DNA of 9,388 nt from Sulfurimonas sp. (GTDB lineage: Bacteria > Campylobacterota > Campylobacteria > Campylobacterales > Sulfurimonadaceae), in NCBI GenBank assembly GCA_024762745.1, contig JANTGV010000025.1:1-9388 (forward strand), read 5' to 3'. Positions 1 through 7,929 of the stretch are shown piece by piece. Positions within the stretch are counted from its first letter, which is position 1. The number at the start of each line of letters is the position of its first letter. The translations under genes were made by a program, and so were the position numbers. The notes beneath the pieces are model-generated. The model saw only the letters and a list, made by a program, of their open reading frames with translations. It made no database searches and was not told the origin of the DNA.

Positions 1-1
1 T

Positions 2-853
2 GTAAAAAAACATCAAAGAGTACTTTTTTCAATAACATCACCAGATGCTAAAATACTCAAGCACGATCCATTTCTGTCTCTCTATTTATTGGAAGACAAG
101 AAAGGTTTTAAATATCCATTCAAAATTAATCACAGATTGAGACTAGGCACTGCAGTTGTCAATAAAAAGTCATCACTTGAGGGTAAGGTTTTAAAAAAAC
201 AAGTAGGTTTGAACTCTTTTGCTATATTTAGTGAATCTCTCTCTCCTCCTGCCTTGTTGCTAACAAGTTGCTGCTCCCTAGAAGGTATTGTTACATCAAA
301 GGGAATAGTTGAAAAAGAGTATATAGAGAGGTTTATTAATACTCAAAAAGTATCTTATTCTGATATAGGAATAAGAGTCAAAGATGAGAACAAACTTGTT
401 CTGATTAAGGCTGTAAATCCATTTATGAAAGGGAATCCTTTTCGAGTTAATGACTGCGTTTTAGAGTTTGATGGAAAAAAGGTTAAAGACTCGGCAACTC
501 TTATGAGAGATATTCTTTTTAGTAGAGTTGGTTCAGAACACAGCGTGAAAGTAAAAAGAGCAAATAAGGTTTTAACTTTCAAAGTTTCAAGTTTAAAAAG
601 AAAGGGTGGTGGTTACCTGAGCGATACTTTTTTAGAGTTTATAGGACTCTCTTTTGATAAAGATTTAAATATAGTTAAAATAGAGAAAAAAGCTCAAAAA
701 TACGGTTTGAAGCTAGGGGATAAACTACTTCAGATAAATAAAAAAAATATTACTAATGAAGAAGAAATATTAAAAATTATTTCTCAAGATAAGAACTCAT
801 CTCATCTTCTTTTCCAAAGAGATAACTTTCAGTTTTTTGTGAAGATAAATTAG
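2..853 (+). CDS. PDZ-domain protein, probably periplasmic (5' end outside window)
   Basis: The frame is open from base 2 to the TAG at 851-853, giving 283 visible residues with no stop. The real start and any signal peptide therefore lie upstream; the TTG at 89 is only an internal codon. Two PDZ-like modules are visible: residues about 120-197, with the segment FRVNDCVLEFDGKKVKD resembling the ligand-groove part of PDZ folds, and about 209-283, with YGLKLGDKLLQINKKNI, a classic PDZ strand-helix signature. The first 115 residues form a basic, beta-rich domain with a Cys-Cys pair at 90-91, and I do not recognise them. No protease catalytic residues are evident, so it is probably a binding or scaffold protein. 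It ends 12 bp before ispA, suggesting cotranscription. From memory, Campylobacter has a homologous putative periplasmic protein (Cj1643) in the same position beside ispA and tkt. The domain call is fairly sure; the biological role is unknown. Confidence 0.8.
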   Translation, partial: VKKHQRVLFSITSPDAKILKHDPFLSLYLLEDKKGFKYPFKINHRLRLGTAVVNKKSSLEGKVLKKQVGLNSFAIFSESLSPPALLLTSCCSLEGIVTSKGIVEKEYIERFINTQKVSYSDIGIRVKDENKLVLIKAVNPFMKGNPFRVNDCVLEFDGKKVKDSATLMRDILFSRVGSEHSVKVKRANKVLTFKVSSLKRKGGGYLSDTFLEFIGLSFDKDLNIVKIEKKAQKYGLKLGDKLLQINKKNITNEEEILKIISQDKNSSHLLFQRDNFQFFVKIN

Positions 854-865
854 TTAGAATTTCAC

Positions 866-1711
866 ATGCAAAACTTTGAGAATTTTTTATTAGAAAATCT
901 ACCAGTATCCAAAAGTATTCACCCCCACTATGAGAGTGCTCTACATGAGATGCTTAAAGCTGGTGGAAAGAGGTTTCGTCCTGCTCTTTTGCTCGGTGTA
1001 GTGAGTGCATACAACACCTTGATGCTTGAGGGTGCTAGGCATGCAGCATACGCAGTTGAATTGCTTCACACCTACTCTCTTATTCATGACGATTTGCCAG
1101 CTATGGATGATTCTCCTCTACGTCGTGGTAAGCCAACTCTGCATGTCGTTTACGATGAAGTGACTGCAGTTTTGGTAGGAGATGCTCTAAATACTTACTC
1201 ATTTGAAGTTCTCTCTAATGCACCTTTTTCAGACTCTACAAGAGTCCAATTGATACGTGAATTGGCTTCTAACGGTGGACTTAATGGTATGGTTTTAGGT
1301 CAGGCTATAGATTGTTACTTTGAGAATCAACCGCTCAAGGTTGAAGATATTAAGTTTTTACATACCAATAAAACTGCAAAACTTATAGCTGCTTCACTTA
1401 AGATGGGGGCAATTATAGTTGGTAGAGAGGAGTTGGGTGAGAAACTTTATGATTTTGGAATAAAACTAGGACTTCTGTTTCAAATTCAAGATGATATTTT
1501 AGATGTAACTCAGAGTTCTGAGGAGGCTGGAAAGCTTACAAACAACGATGAAGATAAAAATAGCTTTGTAACTATTTTAGGGCTTGATGAGTCAATGAGA
1601 GAAGCAAATGAATTAGCGGATGAGTTAATTCATGAGATGGATAGTTTTGATGCGAATTTACAGCGTGAGTTGTCGCCTCTATTAACTAAATATATAAATA
1701 GACATAAATAA
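866..1711 (+). CDS. ispA: Short-chain polyprenyl diphosphate synthase (farnesyl/geranylgeranyl type)
   Basis: This cytoplasmic enzyme condenses isopentenyl diphosphate with allylic diphosphates to make C15 or C20 precursors for quinone tails and undecaprenyl carrier lipid. All trans-prenyltransferase landmarks are present: GGKRFRP at 33-39; the first aspartate-rich motif DDLPAMDD at 75-82, with the two-residue insertion typical of bacterial FPP synthases; GMVLGQAID at 141-149; KTAKLI at 169-174; and the second aspartate-rich motif DDILD at 209-213, preceded by FQIQ. The stretch around the first motif, HTYSLIHDD, closely matches E. coli IspA. The length of 281 residues is normal for the family. 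The ATG at 866 lies 12 bp after the preceding stop and has no clear Shine-Dalgarno sequence, so translation may be coupled to the upstream gene. Chain length (C15 or C20) cannot be fixed from sequence alone. Confidence 0.94.
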   Translation: MQNFENFLLENLPVSKSIHPHYESALHEMLKAGGKRFRPALLLGVVSAYNTLMLEGARHAAYAVELLHTYSLIHDDLPAMDDSPLRRGKPTLHVVYDEVTAVLVGDALNTYSFEVLSNAPFSDSTRVQLIRELASNGGLNGMVLGQAIDCYFENQPLKVEDIKFLHTNKTAKLIAASLKMGAIIVGREELGEKLYDFGIKLGLLFQIQDDILDVTQSSEEAGKLTNNDEDKNSFVTILGLDESMREANELADELIHEMDSFDANLQRELSPLLTKYINRHK

Positions 1712-1731
1712 AATTAAAACAGGAAAATTCA

Positions 1732-3651
1732 ATGAGTAATCAAATGCGTCAAAAGATGGCAGATAGTATAAGATTTTTAGCAGCAGATATGGTACAAGCG
1801 GCTAACTCAGGTCACCCTGGTGCTCCCATGGGTCTTGCAGATATCGCAACAGTTTTAAGTGAACATTTAAACCACAACCCAAAAAACCCTGATTTTTTAA
1901 ATCGTGATAGACTTGTTTTTTCCGGTGGACACGCTACGGGACTTATCTACTCACTCTATTACCTTTGGGGATATGGTCTTGAGATAGATGATTTAAAAAA
2001 CTTTCGTCAGTTAGACTCTAAAACTCCTGGTCATCCTGAGTTTGGACACACTGCAGGAATTGAAATTACCACTGGTCCTTTAGGTCAGGGTATAGCAAAC
2101 GCAGTTGGTTTTTCAATGGCCTCAAAATTTGTTGGTGCTCAAGTTAACTCAGATAGCGCTGATTTAATAGATCATAATGTGTACTGTCTTTGTGGTGATG
2201 GTGATTTAGAAGAGGGTGTCTCATATGAAGCGTGTTCAATAGCAGGTCACAATAAACTTGATAACTTGATTGTTATTTATGATTCTAACCGTATCACGAT
2301 TGAGGGTTCGACTGATTTAAGTATATCAGAGGATATCCGTAAGCGCTTTGAGTCTCAGGCATGGGAAGTTCTAGAGTGTGACGGGCATGATTTTGATGCA
2401 ATAGATACTACGTTGACACAAGCAAAGAAAAGTGATAAACCAGTTATCATTATTGCAAATACTATTATTGCAAAAGGTGCAGGTAAACTAGAGGGTTCTC
2501 ACCACTCTCATGGTGCTCCACTCGGTGATGAAGTGATTGCAGAGGCAAAAAAAGCAGCTGGCTTTGATCCTGAGAAAAGTTTTTATGTTGATGAAGATGT
2601 GATGGCTAGATTTAGATGTGCAATCGAAGAGGGTGACCTTTTAGAGCGTGAGTGGATTCACAGACAAAAGACACTTCCATTGATGGAGCAAAATGAGGCT
2701 TTAGCTGCCTTAGAGAACCCTGATTTTTCTCGTATTGACTATCCAACATTTGACAAGGCTGAAGCTACTCGTGGAACAAATGGTAAGATTATGAATGCTA
2801 TCGCTAAGGGTGTTCCGAGTTTCTTAGGTGGTTCAGCTGACCTAAGTCCATCAAACAAAACTAACCTGAACGATATGGGTGTTTTTCCAAAGGGTAGAAA
2901 TATCCACTTTGGTATTCGTGAACATGCAATGAGTTCTATTGTAAACGCAATGGCTCTGTATGGTCCATTGATGCCTTTTTCAGCTACATTCTTTGTGTTT
3001 TCAGACTACCTAAAACCAGCTGCTCGTATTGCTGCACTTACAGGAATTCAACAGTTCTTTGTGTGGACACATGATTCTATCGGTGTTGGTGAAGATGGTC
3101 CTACACACCAACCAATTGAGCATCTTTCACAATTTCGTGCACTTCCAAACTTCTATGTATGGCGTCCGGCAGATGGTGCAGAGAATGTAGAAGCTTGGAA
3201 AAAGGCACTCACTATGAGTAAATCTCCATCTGCGTTTGTATGCTCTCGTCAAAATCTTTCTGTTTTACCTCAAGCGGTAAGTGGAGAGGCTTCTAAGGGT
3301 GGTTACCTTTTGGCATCCGATGAAGATGCAAGTGTAACTCTTATGGCATCTGGTTCAGAAGTTGAACTTGCACTTCAAGTGAAAGAGTCATTAAACGCAG
3401 CTGGTACTAAAGTAAATGTAGTCTCTGTTCCTTGTTATGATCTTTTTATTGAGCAAGATAAATCATATATTTCTTCTATAATAAAAGAGGGAACTAAAAC
3501 TGTAGCTATTGAGGCGGCTCGTGGTTTAGAGTGGTACAGACTTGCAGATGAAGTTATCTCTATGGATAGTTTTGGAGCATCTGCTCCAGCAGGTCAACTG
3601 TTTGAGAAGTTTGGTTTCTCAGTAGATGCTATTGCAGCAAAACTTAAGTAA
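1732..3651 (+). CDS. tkt: Transketolase
   Basis: This thiamine diphosphate enzyme moves two-carbon units between sugar phosphates in the non-oxidative pentose phosphate pathway, supplying ribose-5-phosphate, erythrose-4-phosphate and glyceraldehyde-3-phosphate. The protein has 639 residues, close to the usual 630-670. Visible landmarks are SGHPGAPMG at 26-34 with His28, His67 in GGHATG, GPLGQG at 115-120, the ThDP/metal motif GDGDLEEG at 155-162 ending at Asn186 of YDSN, His260 in HSHGAPLG, catalytic Glu397 in IREHAM, His447 of THDS, GEDGPTHQP at 453-461, and Arg506 of SRQ. Pyrophosphate, pyrimidine and C-terminal domains are all intact. The ATG follows an AGGAAAA ribosome site at 1721-1727 with good spacing. 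It is 20 bp downstream of ispA and is probably in the same operon. One link is metabolic: its glyceraldehyde-3-phosphate product feeds the MEP isoprenoid route. Confidence 0.97.
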   Translation: MSNQMRQKMADSIRFLAADMVQAANSGHPGAPMGLADIATVLSEHLNHNPKNPDFLNRDRLVFSGGHATGLIYSLYYLWGYGLEIDDLKNFRQLDSKTPGHPEFGHTAGIEITTGPLGQGIANAVGFSMASKFVGAQVNSDSADLIDHNVYCLCGDGDLEEGVSYEACSIAGHNKLDNLIVIYDSNRITIEGSTDLSISEDIRKRFESQAWEVLECDGHDFDAIDTTLTQAKKSDKPVIIIANTIIAKGAGKLEGSHHSHGAPLGDEVIAEAKKAAGFDPEKSFYVDEDVMARFRCAIEEGDLLEREWIHRQKTLPLMEQNEALAALENPDFSRIDYPTFDKAEATRGTNGKIMNAIAKGVPSFLGGSADLSPSNKTNLNDMGVFPKGRNIHFGIREHAMSSIVNAMALYGPLMPFSATFFVFSDYLKPAARIAALTGIQQFFVWTHDSIGVGEDGPTHQPIEHLSQFRALPNFYVWRPADGAENVEAWKKALTMSKSPSAFVCSRQNLSVLPQAVSGEASKGGYLLASDEDASVTLMASGSEVELALQVKESLNAAGTKVNVVSVPCYDLFIEQDKSYISSIIKEGTKTVAIEAARGLEWYRLADEVISMDSFGASAPAGQLFEKFGFSVDAIAAKLK

Positions 3652-3664
3652 TATTCTCTTTTAA

Positions 3665-3688
3665 CAGCTTATCTTGATGGGTAAGCTG
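3665..3688. terminator. Hairpin between convergent tkt and nitroreductase-like gene (possible terminator)
   Basis: CAGCTTATC at 3665-3673 pairs with GGTAAGCTG at 3680-3688 (one G-U wobble), leaving a six-base loop. It begins 14 bases after the tkt stop and contains the stop codon of the opposing gene. Neither strand has a clear T-run after the stem, so it is not a canonical intrinsic terminator. It may still serve as a shared 3' stem protecting either transcript. Confidence 0.35.
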
Positions 3689-5228
3689 CTCGTGTCTGAA
3701 TTCTACTATCAACATAGCCTCGTCCAACTGTGAAGTGGTAAAGCGTCTGAAAACGGTTATCTTTTAACCCAAGGAGGCTGTGAACTGTGTCATCTAAAAA
3801 ACATCCGATTCCCGTTCCTGAAAGTCCAAAAGAGGTGGCTTCTAAATAGAGTTGTTGTCCTATAGCCCCGCACTCCCAATACAACTCTTTATATCTATGT
3901 GCTCCATACTTTTGCAGCTGTTGGGAGAAGTTACATAACATTCCAAGAGAAAAAGCCCCGTCACTGGCGATATCCTGAGAACAGCTAATGGATTTGGAGG
4001 CTAAACGCAAGTCCCGTTCTTCTAAAAGGTAGAGATCTTCTAGCTCTGTTTCTCTCCATTCAAACGCAGAGTGCATCTGTTCTTGAAGAGCATCTTTGTC
4101 CCTTTGGTTTCTTATGTATATATAGAGACCAGGTATATACTCCTCTACTCTATGAACAAAAAGAACTAAATGGGCTGAGTTCTCTTTTGCATCTTGGGAG
4201 TCATGAACGCTGAGTAAGATGGAATGAAACTGCTCTTTTGTAATTGTAGAGGTTTCTTTGTCCATGACATGAATACTTCTGCGATTCATGACTACTTGTT
4301 TTGACTCTTGTGTTGACTCTTTTTCAATACTACTGCGTTTCACATCTTTTTGCTTAATCTGCATAGTTGAAGTTGCGTTTTCAATCTCTGGAATTATCTC
4401 CCAATTTTGCATACTTGGACTGAGTTGATTAGCGATACCTTCATATTTTAGAGGAACAGACTCTACTAAACTCTCTATGTTTAATGAAGGGTTGACATAC
4501 TCAGCAGAGACTACAAAAAGCATATCAGCTATCTCTTTTTCAAAAAATCTATCACTTTGGCTTACACCTAAAAGAGTGGAGATGTCATCATCACTGATTG
4601 CATCAAGTCTTGTTATCTTCCAGCCTAACATCTTTGCTGAAACACTCAGAGCTTGCCAAGCGTGACCAGCATCAAGGTTTACATAGCGAAATGCTCGTTC
4701 TCCATACTTCCACACTTCACGCCAAGAGATACTTGAGAGCCCGAGAAGGAAACTTCCTTTGGGTAGAGTCTCCCAAAAAGATGTCTCAAACGCAGCGAGA
4801 TGTTCAAGGGCATGATTTTTTGGTGTGTAGTGATAAACAGCTGTATCTGTAGCTTGTTCACTTAAAACGGGTGGTAAGATAAGATAAGCTTCAGTTGGAT
4901 GAAGGTTGCCGCTTGATGCATTGCATCTGACTGCCCATGAACTTCCTCCTGAGAGTTTCCATGCTGCCAAGCCCATGGAGAATTGTAAAAGTTGTGAAAT
5001 GGATTCTTTAAGGAGTGGGGCTGAAAGCAAATCACTATCTAGTAAGTGATAAGGTTGGGTTGCGTTTTCCATAGCTAGTGGTAGTGTTATACTCTTTGTG
5101 CCATTATAGTTTCTAAATGGATCTGGTTGTGTCGCCCAATCCATATAACCTAAAGAACGGGCATATCTCTGCTGTGAGTGTTTCGTCGTTTCATGGTAGT
5201 AAAAAACTGTCTGGAGTGATTTATTCAT
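3669..5228 (-). CDS. SagB/ThcOx-type tandem nitroreductase-family protein
   Basis: This is a two-lobed, nitroreductase-like (FMN-dependent oxidoreductase) protein of the SagB/ThcOx group. Counting from an upstream in-frame TTG at 5234 (521 residues), the N-terminus carries the family block HETTKHS at 14-20 and YMDWATQPDPF at 30-40. The first lobe has the SagB signature SSGNLHPTEAYL at 107-118 and QALSVSAKMLGW at 194-205. A low-complexity, charged linker (about 285-315) leads to a second lobe with NRRS at 317-320, QQLYLEATSFGLSGTGIG at 460-477 and FTVGRGY at 501-507. I chose the ATG at 5228 (519 residues) over the TTG because neither has a ribosome site and ATG is preferred. SagB oxidises azolines in thiazole/oxazole peptide synthesis, but no precursor peptide, cyclodehydratase or protease gene lies nearby, so that role is not supported. 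The substrate is unknown. It is divergent from selO and convergent with tkt. Confidence 0.87.
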   Translation of the reverse strand: MNKSLQTVFYYHETTKHSQQRYARSLGYMDWATQPDPFRNYNGTKSITLPLAMENATQPYHLLDSDLLSAPLLKESISQLLQFSMGLAAWKLSGGSSWAVRCNASSGNLHPTEAYLILPPVLSEQATDTAVYHYTPKNHALEHLAAFETSFWETLPKGSFLLGLSSISWREVWKYGERAFRYVNLDAGHAWQALSVSAKMLGWKITRLDAISDDDISTLLGVSQSDRFFEKEIADMLFVVSAEYVNPSLNIESLVESVPLKYEGIANQLSPSMQNWEIIPEIENATSTMQIKQKDVKRSSIEKESTQESKQVVMNRRSIHVMDKETSTITKEQFHSILLSVHDSQDAKENSAHLVLFVHRVEEYIPGLYIYIRNQRDKDALQEQMHSAFEWRETELEDLYLLEERDLRLASKSISCSQDIASDGAFSLGMLCNFSQQLQKYGAHRYKELYWECGAIGQQLYLEATSFGLSGTGIGCFLDDTVHSLLGLKDNRFQTLYHFTVGRGYVDSRIQTRAAYPSR

Positions 5229-5327
5229 GGACAAAGTTTAATGAACTTAGCTTAATAATAGATACAAAAAAAATCTTGATTTGGAAATGTAGGCTACTTT
5301 TATAACTTCCTCTGCTAAAAACTAAAT
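5229..5327. promoter_or_regulatory. Divergent promoter region between nitroreductase-like gene and selO
   Basis: This is a 99-bp AT-rich spacer between two divergent start codons, so it should hold promoters for both genes. For selO the best -10 is TATAAC at 5301-5306 with a TTGATT at 5276-5281 (19-bp spacing, slightly long). For the minus-strand gene the best -10 is TATTAT (complement of 5255-5260), preceded on that strand by a run of eight T, as is common in epsilonproteobacterial promoters that lack a conserved -35. A weak 5-bp dyad, AAGTT/AACTT, lies at 5234-5248. No clear operator or ribosome site is visible for either gene. Confidence 0.5.
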
Positions 5328-6767
5328 ATGAAATTCTCAAACTTAAAATTGACAACATCCTATTTGGAAAATGATGCTATTTTTTATACTAAAGTAGAGC
5401 CGACACCGCTGCACAAACCATTTCTTATCTCAACTTCACAGAGTGCTGCAAAACTTTTGGGAGTAGATGAGGATTTGACACTAGATGAAGTACTTATAGA
5501 TGTAGTTAATGGAAAAGTGAAATTGGAAGGAAGTGAAACCTTTGCTATGTGTTATGCAGGTCACCAGTTCGGTCAATTTGCAGGGCGTTTAGGTGATGGA
5601 CGGGCTATAAATCTTGGGAAGGTAAATGGACAGAACCTACAGCTCAAAGGTTCAGGGCTTACAGAGTATTCTCGTTCTGGAGACGGAAGAGCAGTGCTTC
5701 GCTCATCTATTCGTGAGTACCTTATGAGTGAGGCTATGTATGGGCTTGGTATAGAGACTTCTCGTGCTTTAGCTCTGATAGGAAGTGATACAGATGTGGC
5801 TCGTGAGCGATGGGAGAAAGGTGCGATAGTACTGCGTTTATCTCCTACTTGGGTACGTTTTGGAACATTTGAGTATTTTAACTCTACAAAAGAGTATGAG
5901 AAACTTCAGCAACTTGCGGATTATGTAATAGATGAAAGCTTTTCTCATTTAAAGGGGAGTGAGAATATCTATCTTAAAATGTATGCTGAGGTTGTAAAAA
6001 ATACAGCAACAACTATAGCAAAGTGGCAGAGTGTAGGTTTTAACCATGGCGTGATGAACACTGACAATATGTCTATAGATGGTAGAACTATAGACTATGG
6101 TCCTTTTGCGTTTTTAGATGACTATGATAAGAACTATGTCTGTAATCATACAGATAGAGAGGGACGTTATAGTTTTGGTGGTCAACCGGGAGTTGCTTAT
6201 TGGAACTTGGATATGCTTGCTCGTACACTCTCTCCTCTTGTTAACTACATTTTATCTGAAGAGGTTTTGGAGGATGTATTTAAAAGTACTTATGAGAACG
6301 TATATTCTGAGATAATGTATGAGAAGATGGGCTTGGAAATAGAAGATGAAGATGATAGGGTACTTTTTCAAAAGATGCTGAGTGCCTTGGAAAACGCAAG
6401 GGTTGATTACACTGCGTTTTTTAGAAAGCTTTCTCATTTTAACGGGAATAAATCTGATATTTTAGATATCTGCATAGACAGAAGACCTATGGAGAGTTGG
6501 CTAGATAGATATAGTGCCCGTTTAGAAAAAGAGACTCTTAGTGAAGCTGCACGCCATGAGAAGATGCGAGCTGTGAATCCAAAATATATACTAAAAAATC
6601 ATATACTTCAAGAGGCGATAGAAAAGGCACAAGAGCACGATTTTAGTATGGTAAATGAATTATTGAAAGTCGCTCTCTCTCCATTTAAGGAACATCCAGA
6701 GCTAGAACACCTTTGTAAGCCAACACCAATGGAATCGAAAAATATAAAGCTTAGTTGCTCATCTTAA
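5328..6767 (+). CDS. selO: Protein adenylyltransferase SelO (YdiU/UPF0061 family)
   Basis: SelO has a kinase fold with flipped ATP binding and transfers AMP to Ser, Thr or Tyr of target proteins; in E. coli it has been linked to redox stress and protein S-glutathionylation. The 479 residues match the family length. Visible motifs are GRLGDGRAINLG at 86-97, Lys107 in LQLKGSG, GDGRAVLRSSIRE at 118-130 with the alpha-C Glu130, RLSPTWVRFGTFEYF at 170-184 with Arg170 and Arg177, the catalytic and metal-binding segment MNTDN at 243-247, and the DFG-like IDYGPF at 255-260. These align with P. syringae SelO residues (K113, E136, R176, R183, N253, D262, from memory) at a constant offset of six. The C-terminus is SCSS: Cys477 (codon TGC) takes the place of the selenocysteine in the eukaryotic CUSS ending. 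The start has no obvious ribosome site. Confidence 0.95.
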   Translation: MKFSNLKLTTSYLENDAIFYTKVEPTPLHKPFLISTSQSAAKLLGVDEDLTLDEVLIDVVNGKVKLEGSETFAMCYAGHQFGQFAGRLGDGRAINLGKVNGQNLQLKGSGLTEYSRSGDGRAVLRSSIREYLMSEAMYGLGIETSRALALIGSDTDVARERWEKGAIVLRLSPTWVRFGTFEYFNSTKEYEKLQQLADYVIDESFSHLKGSENIYLKMYAEVVKNTATTIAKWQSVGFNHGVMNTDNMSIDGRTIDYGPFAFLDDYDKNYVCNHTDREGRYSFGGQPGVAYWNLDMLARTLSPLVNYILSEEVLEDVFKSTYENVYSEIMYEKMGLEIEDEDDRVLFQKMLSALENARVDYTAFFRKLSHFNGNKSDILDICIDRRPMESWLDRYSARLEKETLSEAARHEKMRAVNPKYILKNHILQEAIEKAQEHDFSMVNELLKVALSPFKEHPELEHLCKPTPMESKNIKLSCSS

Positions 6768-6781
6768 TAGAGATATAGATA

Positions 6782-7900
6782 TTATGCACATTTATCGCTA
6801 AGCTTAACTCTATTTCTTCCATCATTTTTTGCACTATATAGAGCTTTATCTGCACTGTGGTAGAGGGTATCCATGTTGTGATCTCTATTATGAGGTATTG
6901 TAGAGACGCCAATACTTGCAGTTATATGCCTTGATATAGTAGAATCATGGTGCTCAATTTTTAAATTTTCTATAATTTCACATAAGGATGAAATCCATTG
7001 ATGCGTTTTATAGTAGTTATCTGAGAGAACTATTCCGGCAAACTCCTCTCCGCCAAGTCTAAACACAAAGTCATCACCTCTTTGGATATGCTCTTTAATT
7101 GCATGAGCTACTTTAACAAGAGCTTCATCACCTTTTAGGTGTCCATAGTAATCATTATAGTTTTTAAATAGATCAATATCTAAGATGAAAAATGTAATAT
7201 AGTGTTCTTTTCGTTTAGCTAATGAGATAAGCTTTGGAATCATCTCGTTATAGTATCGACGGTTATAGAGACCTGTTAACTGATCTGTGATAGATTTCTC
7301 TTTAATCTCTTGAAGGTATTTTTTCTCATTACGTCTTACTTCAGAGAGCTTTGCATCAGAGGCTTCAAGAGAAGCTTCATTCATATACATGATAAAAGTC
7401 AGCATTGAGGAAGCTATAGTTAACCTTAGCCAATCTTGGATTAGCCAATTTCCACTATTCCATACTCCTATTGCGTTGTATGCCATTATAAAAAGGATTG
7501 TGTAAAAGAGAATCGAAAAATAGAGTCCAATATTTTTTCCATTAGTTAATGTGGCAAATATCGGTAAAAATATCGTCCAAATAAGTGAAAAGTGACTATC
7601 TCCATTTAGGTATATAAATGTTAGGAAGAAAAACATTAAGTTGGTAGTGGCGAGTTTGGCTGCAAGTGGAATGTTTTTATATTTTTTTAAATTATAAATC
7701 GCATATATTGATACTAGAGCTGCAATTACGTCGAGAAAAGCAACAAGAGGATTGTCTAAAAAGAGAGCATTTATTATCGCAAAGAAGATAAATACAAAAA
7801 TCGTACCCATCAAAATTATGCTTATAAGTATAATTCTTCTGTAAGAAGAGTTGTCATCAAACTCAATATTTAAGGCCAATATAGATAGTAGTTTTTCCAT
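6782..7900 (-). CDS. Membrane-bound diguanylate cyclase (GGDEF domain)
   Basis: The protein is predicted to make cyclic di-GMP from two GTP. The N-terminal half is an integral membrane sensor with about six hydrophobic segments (roughly 22-47, 50-70, 79-98, 103-118, 123-146 and 155-174) and no recognised ligand domain. A charged linker (175-203) joins it to a GGDEF domain at about 204-368: ITDQLTGLYNRR at 204-215, metal-binding Asp241 in ILDIDLF, NDYYGHLKGDEAL at 249-261, and the intact active-site loop GGEEF at 283-287. RGDD at 274-277 sits five residues before it, the position of the RxxD inhibitory site, so product feedback is likely. No EAL or HD-GYP domain is present. It lies 29 bp after the AEC carrier gene in the same direction and is probably cotranscribed with it. 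No Shine-Dalgarno sequence is apparent; the stimulus is unknown. Confidence 0.93.
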   Translation of the reverse strand: MEKLLSILALNIEFDDNSSYRRIILISIILMGTIFVFIFFAIINALFLDNPLVAFLDVIAALVSIYAIYNLKKYKNIPLAAKLATTNLMFFFLTFIYLNGDSHFSLIWTIFLPIFATLTNGKNIGLYFSILFYTILFIMAYNAIGVWNSGNWLIQDWLRLTIASSMLTFIMYMNEASLEASDAKLSEVRRNEKKYLQEIKEKSITDQLTGLYNRRYYNEMIPKLISLAKRKEHYITFFILDIDLFKNYNDYYGHLKGDEALVKVAHAIKEHIQRGDDFVFRLGGEEFAGIVLSDNYYKTHQWISSLCEIIENLKIEHHDSTISRHITASIGVSTIPHNRDHNMDTLYHSADKALYSAKNDGRNRVKLSDKCA

Positions 7901-7929
7901 ATCAAAATTTTATCATAAATAACGAAAAA

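Noticed and set aside
89..853. TTG at 89 as the start of the first gene
   Set aside because: The same frame is open back to base 2 with protein-like sequence, so the gene is simply cut by the window edge.
4477..4861. Overlapping short open frames inside the nitroreductase-like gene, both strands
   Set aside because: They lie wholly within a gene with clear family motifs, have no ribosome sites and give no recognisable protein.
3669..5228. Azole-peptide (TOMM) biosynthetic cluster around the SagB-like gene
   Set aside because: Flanking genes are tkt and selO; no cyclodehydratase, precursor peptide or CAAX protease is present in the window.
5117..5305. 62-codon plus-strand frame across the divergent gap before selO
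   Set aside because: It starts inside the opposing gene, covers the likely promoter region and has no recognisable features.
6118..6437. Short open frames inside selO
   Set aside because: Shadows of the conserved SelO frame; no independent support.
6700..6781. Selenocysteine insertion at the SelO C-terminus
   Set aside because: The relevant codon is TGC (Cys), not TGA, and no stop is read through.
6747..6805. AAGCTTAG (6747-6754) and CTAAGCTT (6798-6805) as a terminator stem between convergent selO and the cyclase gene
   Set aside because: The 8-bp arms are separated by 43 bases and both lie in coding sequence for Lys-Leu-Ser; there is no T-run. Coincidence is likely.
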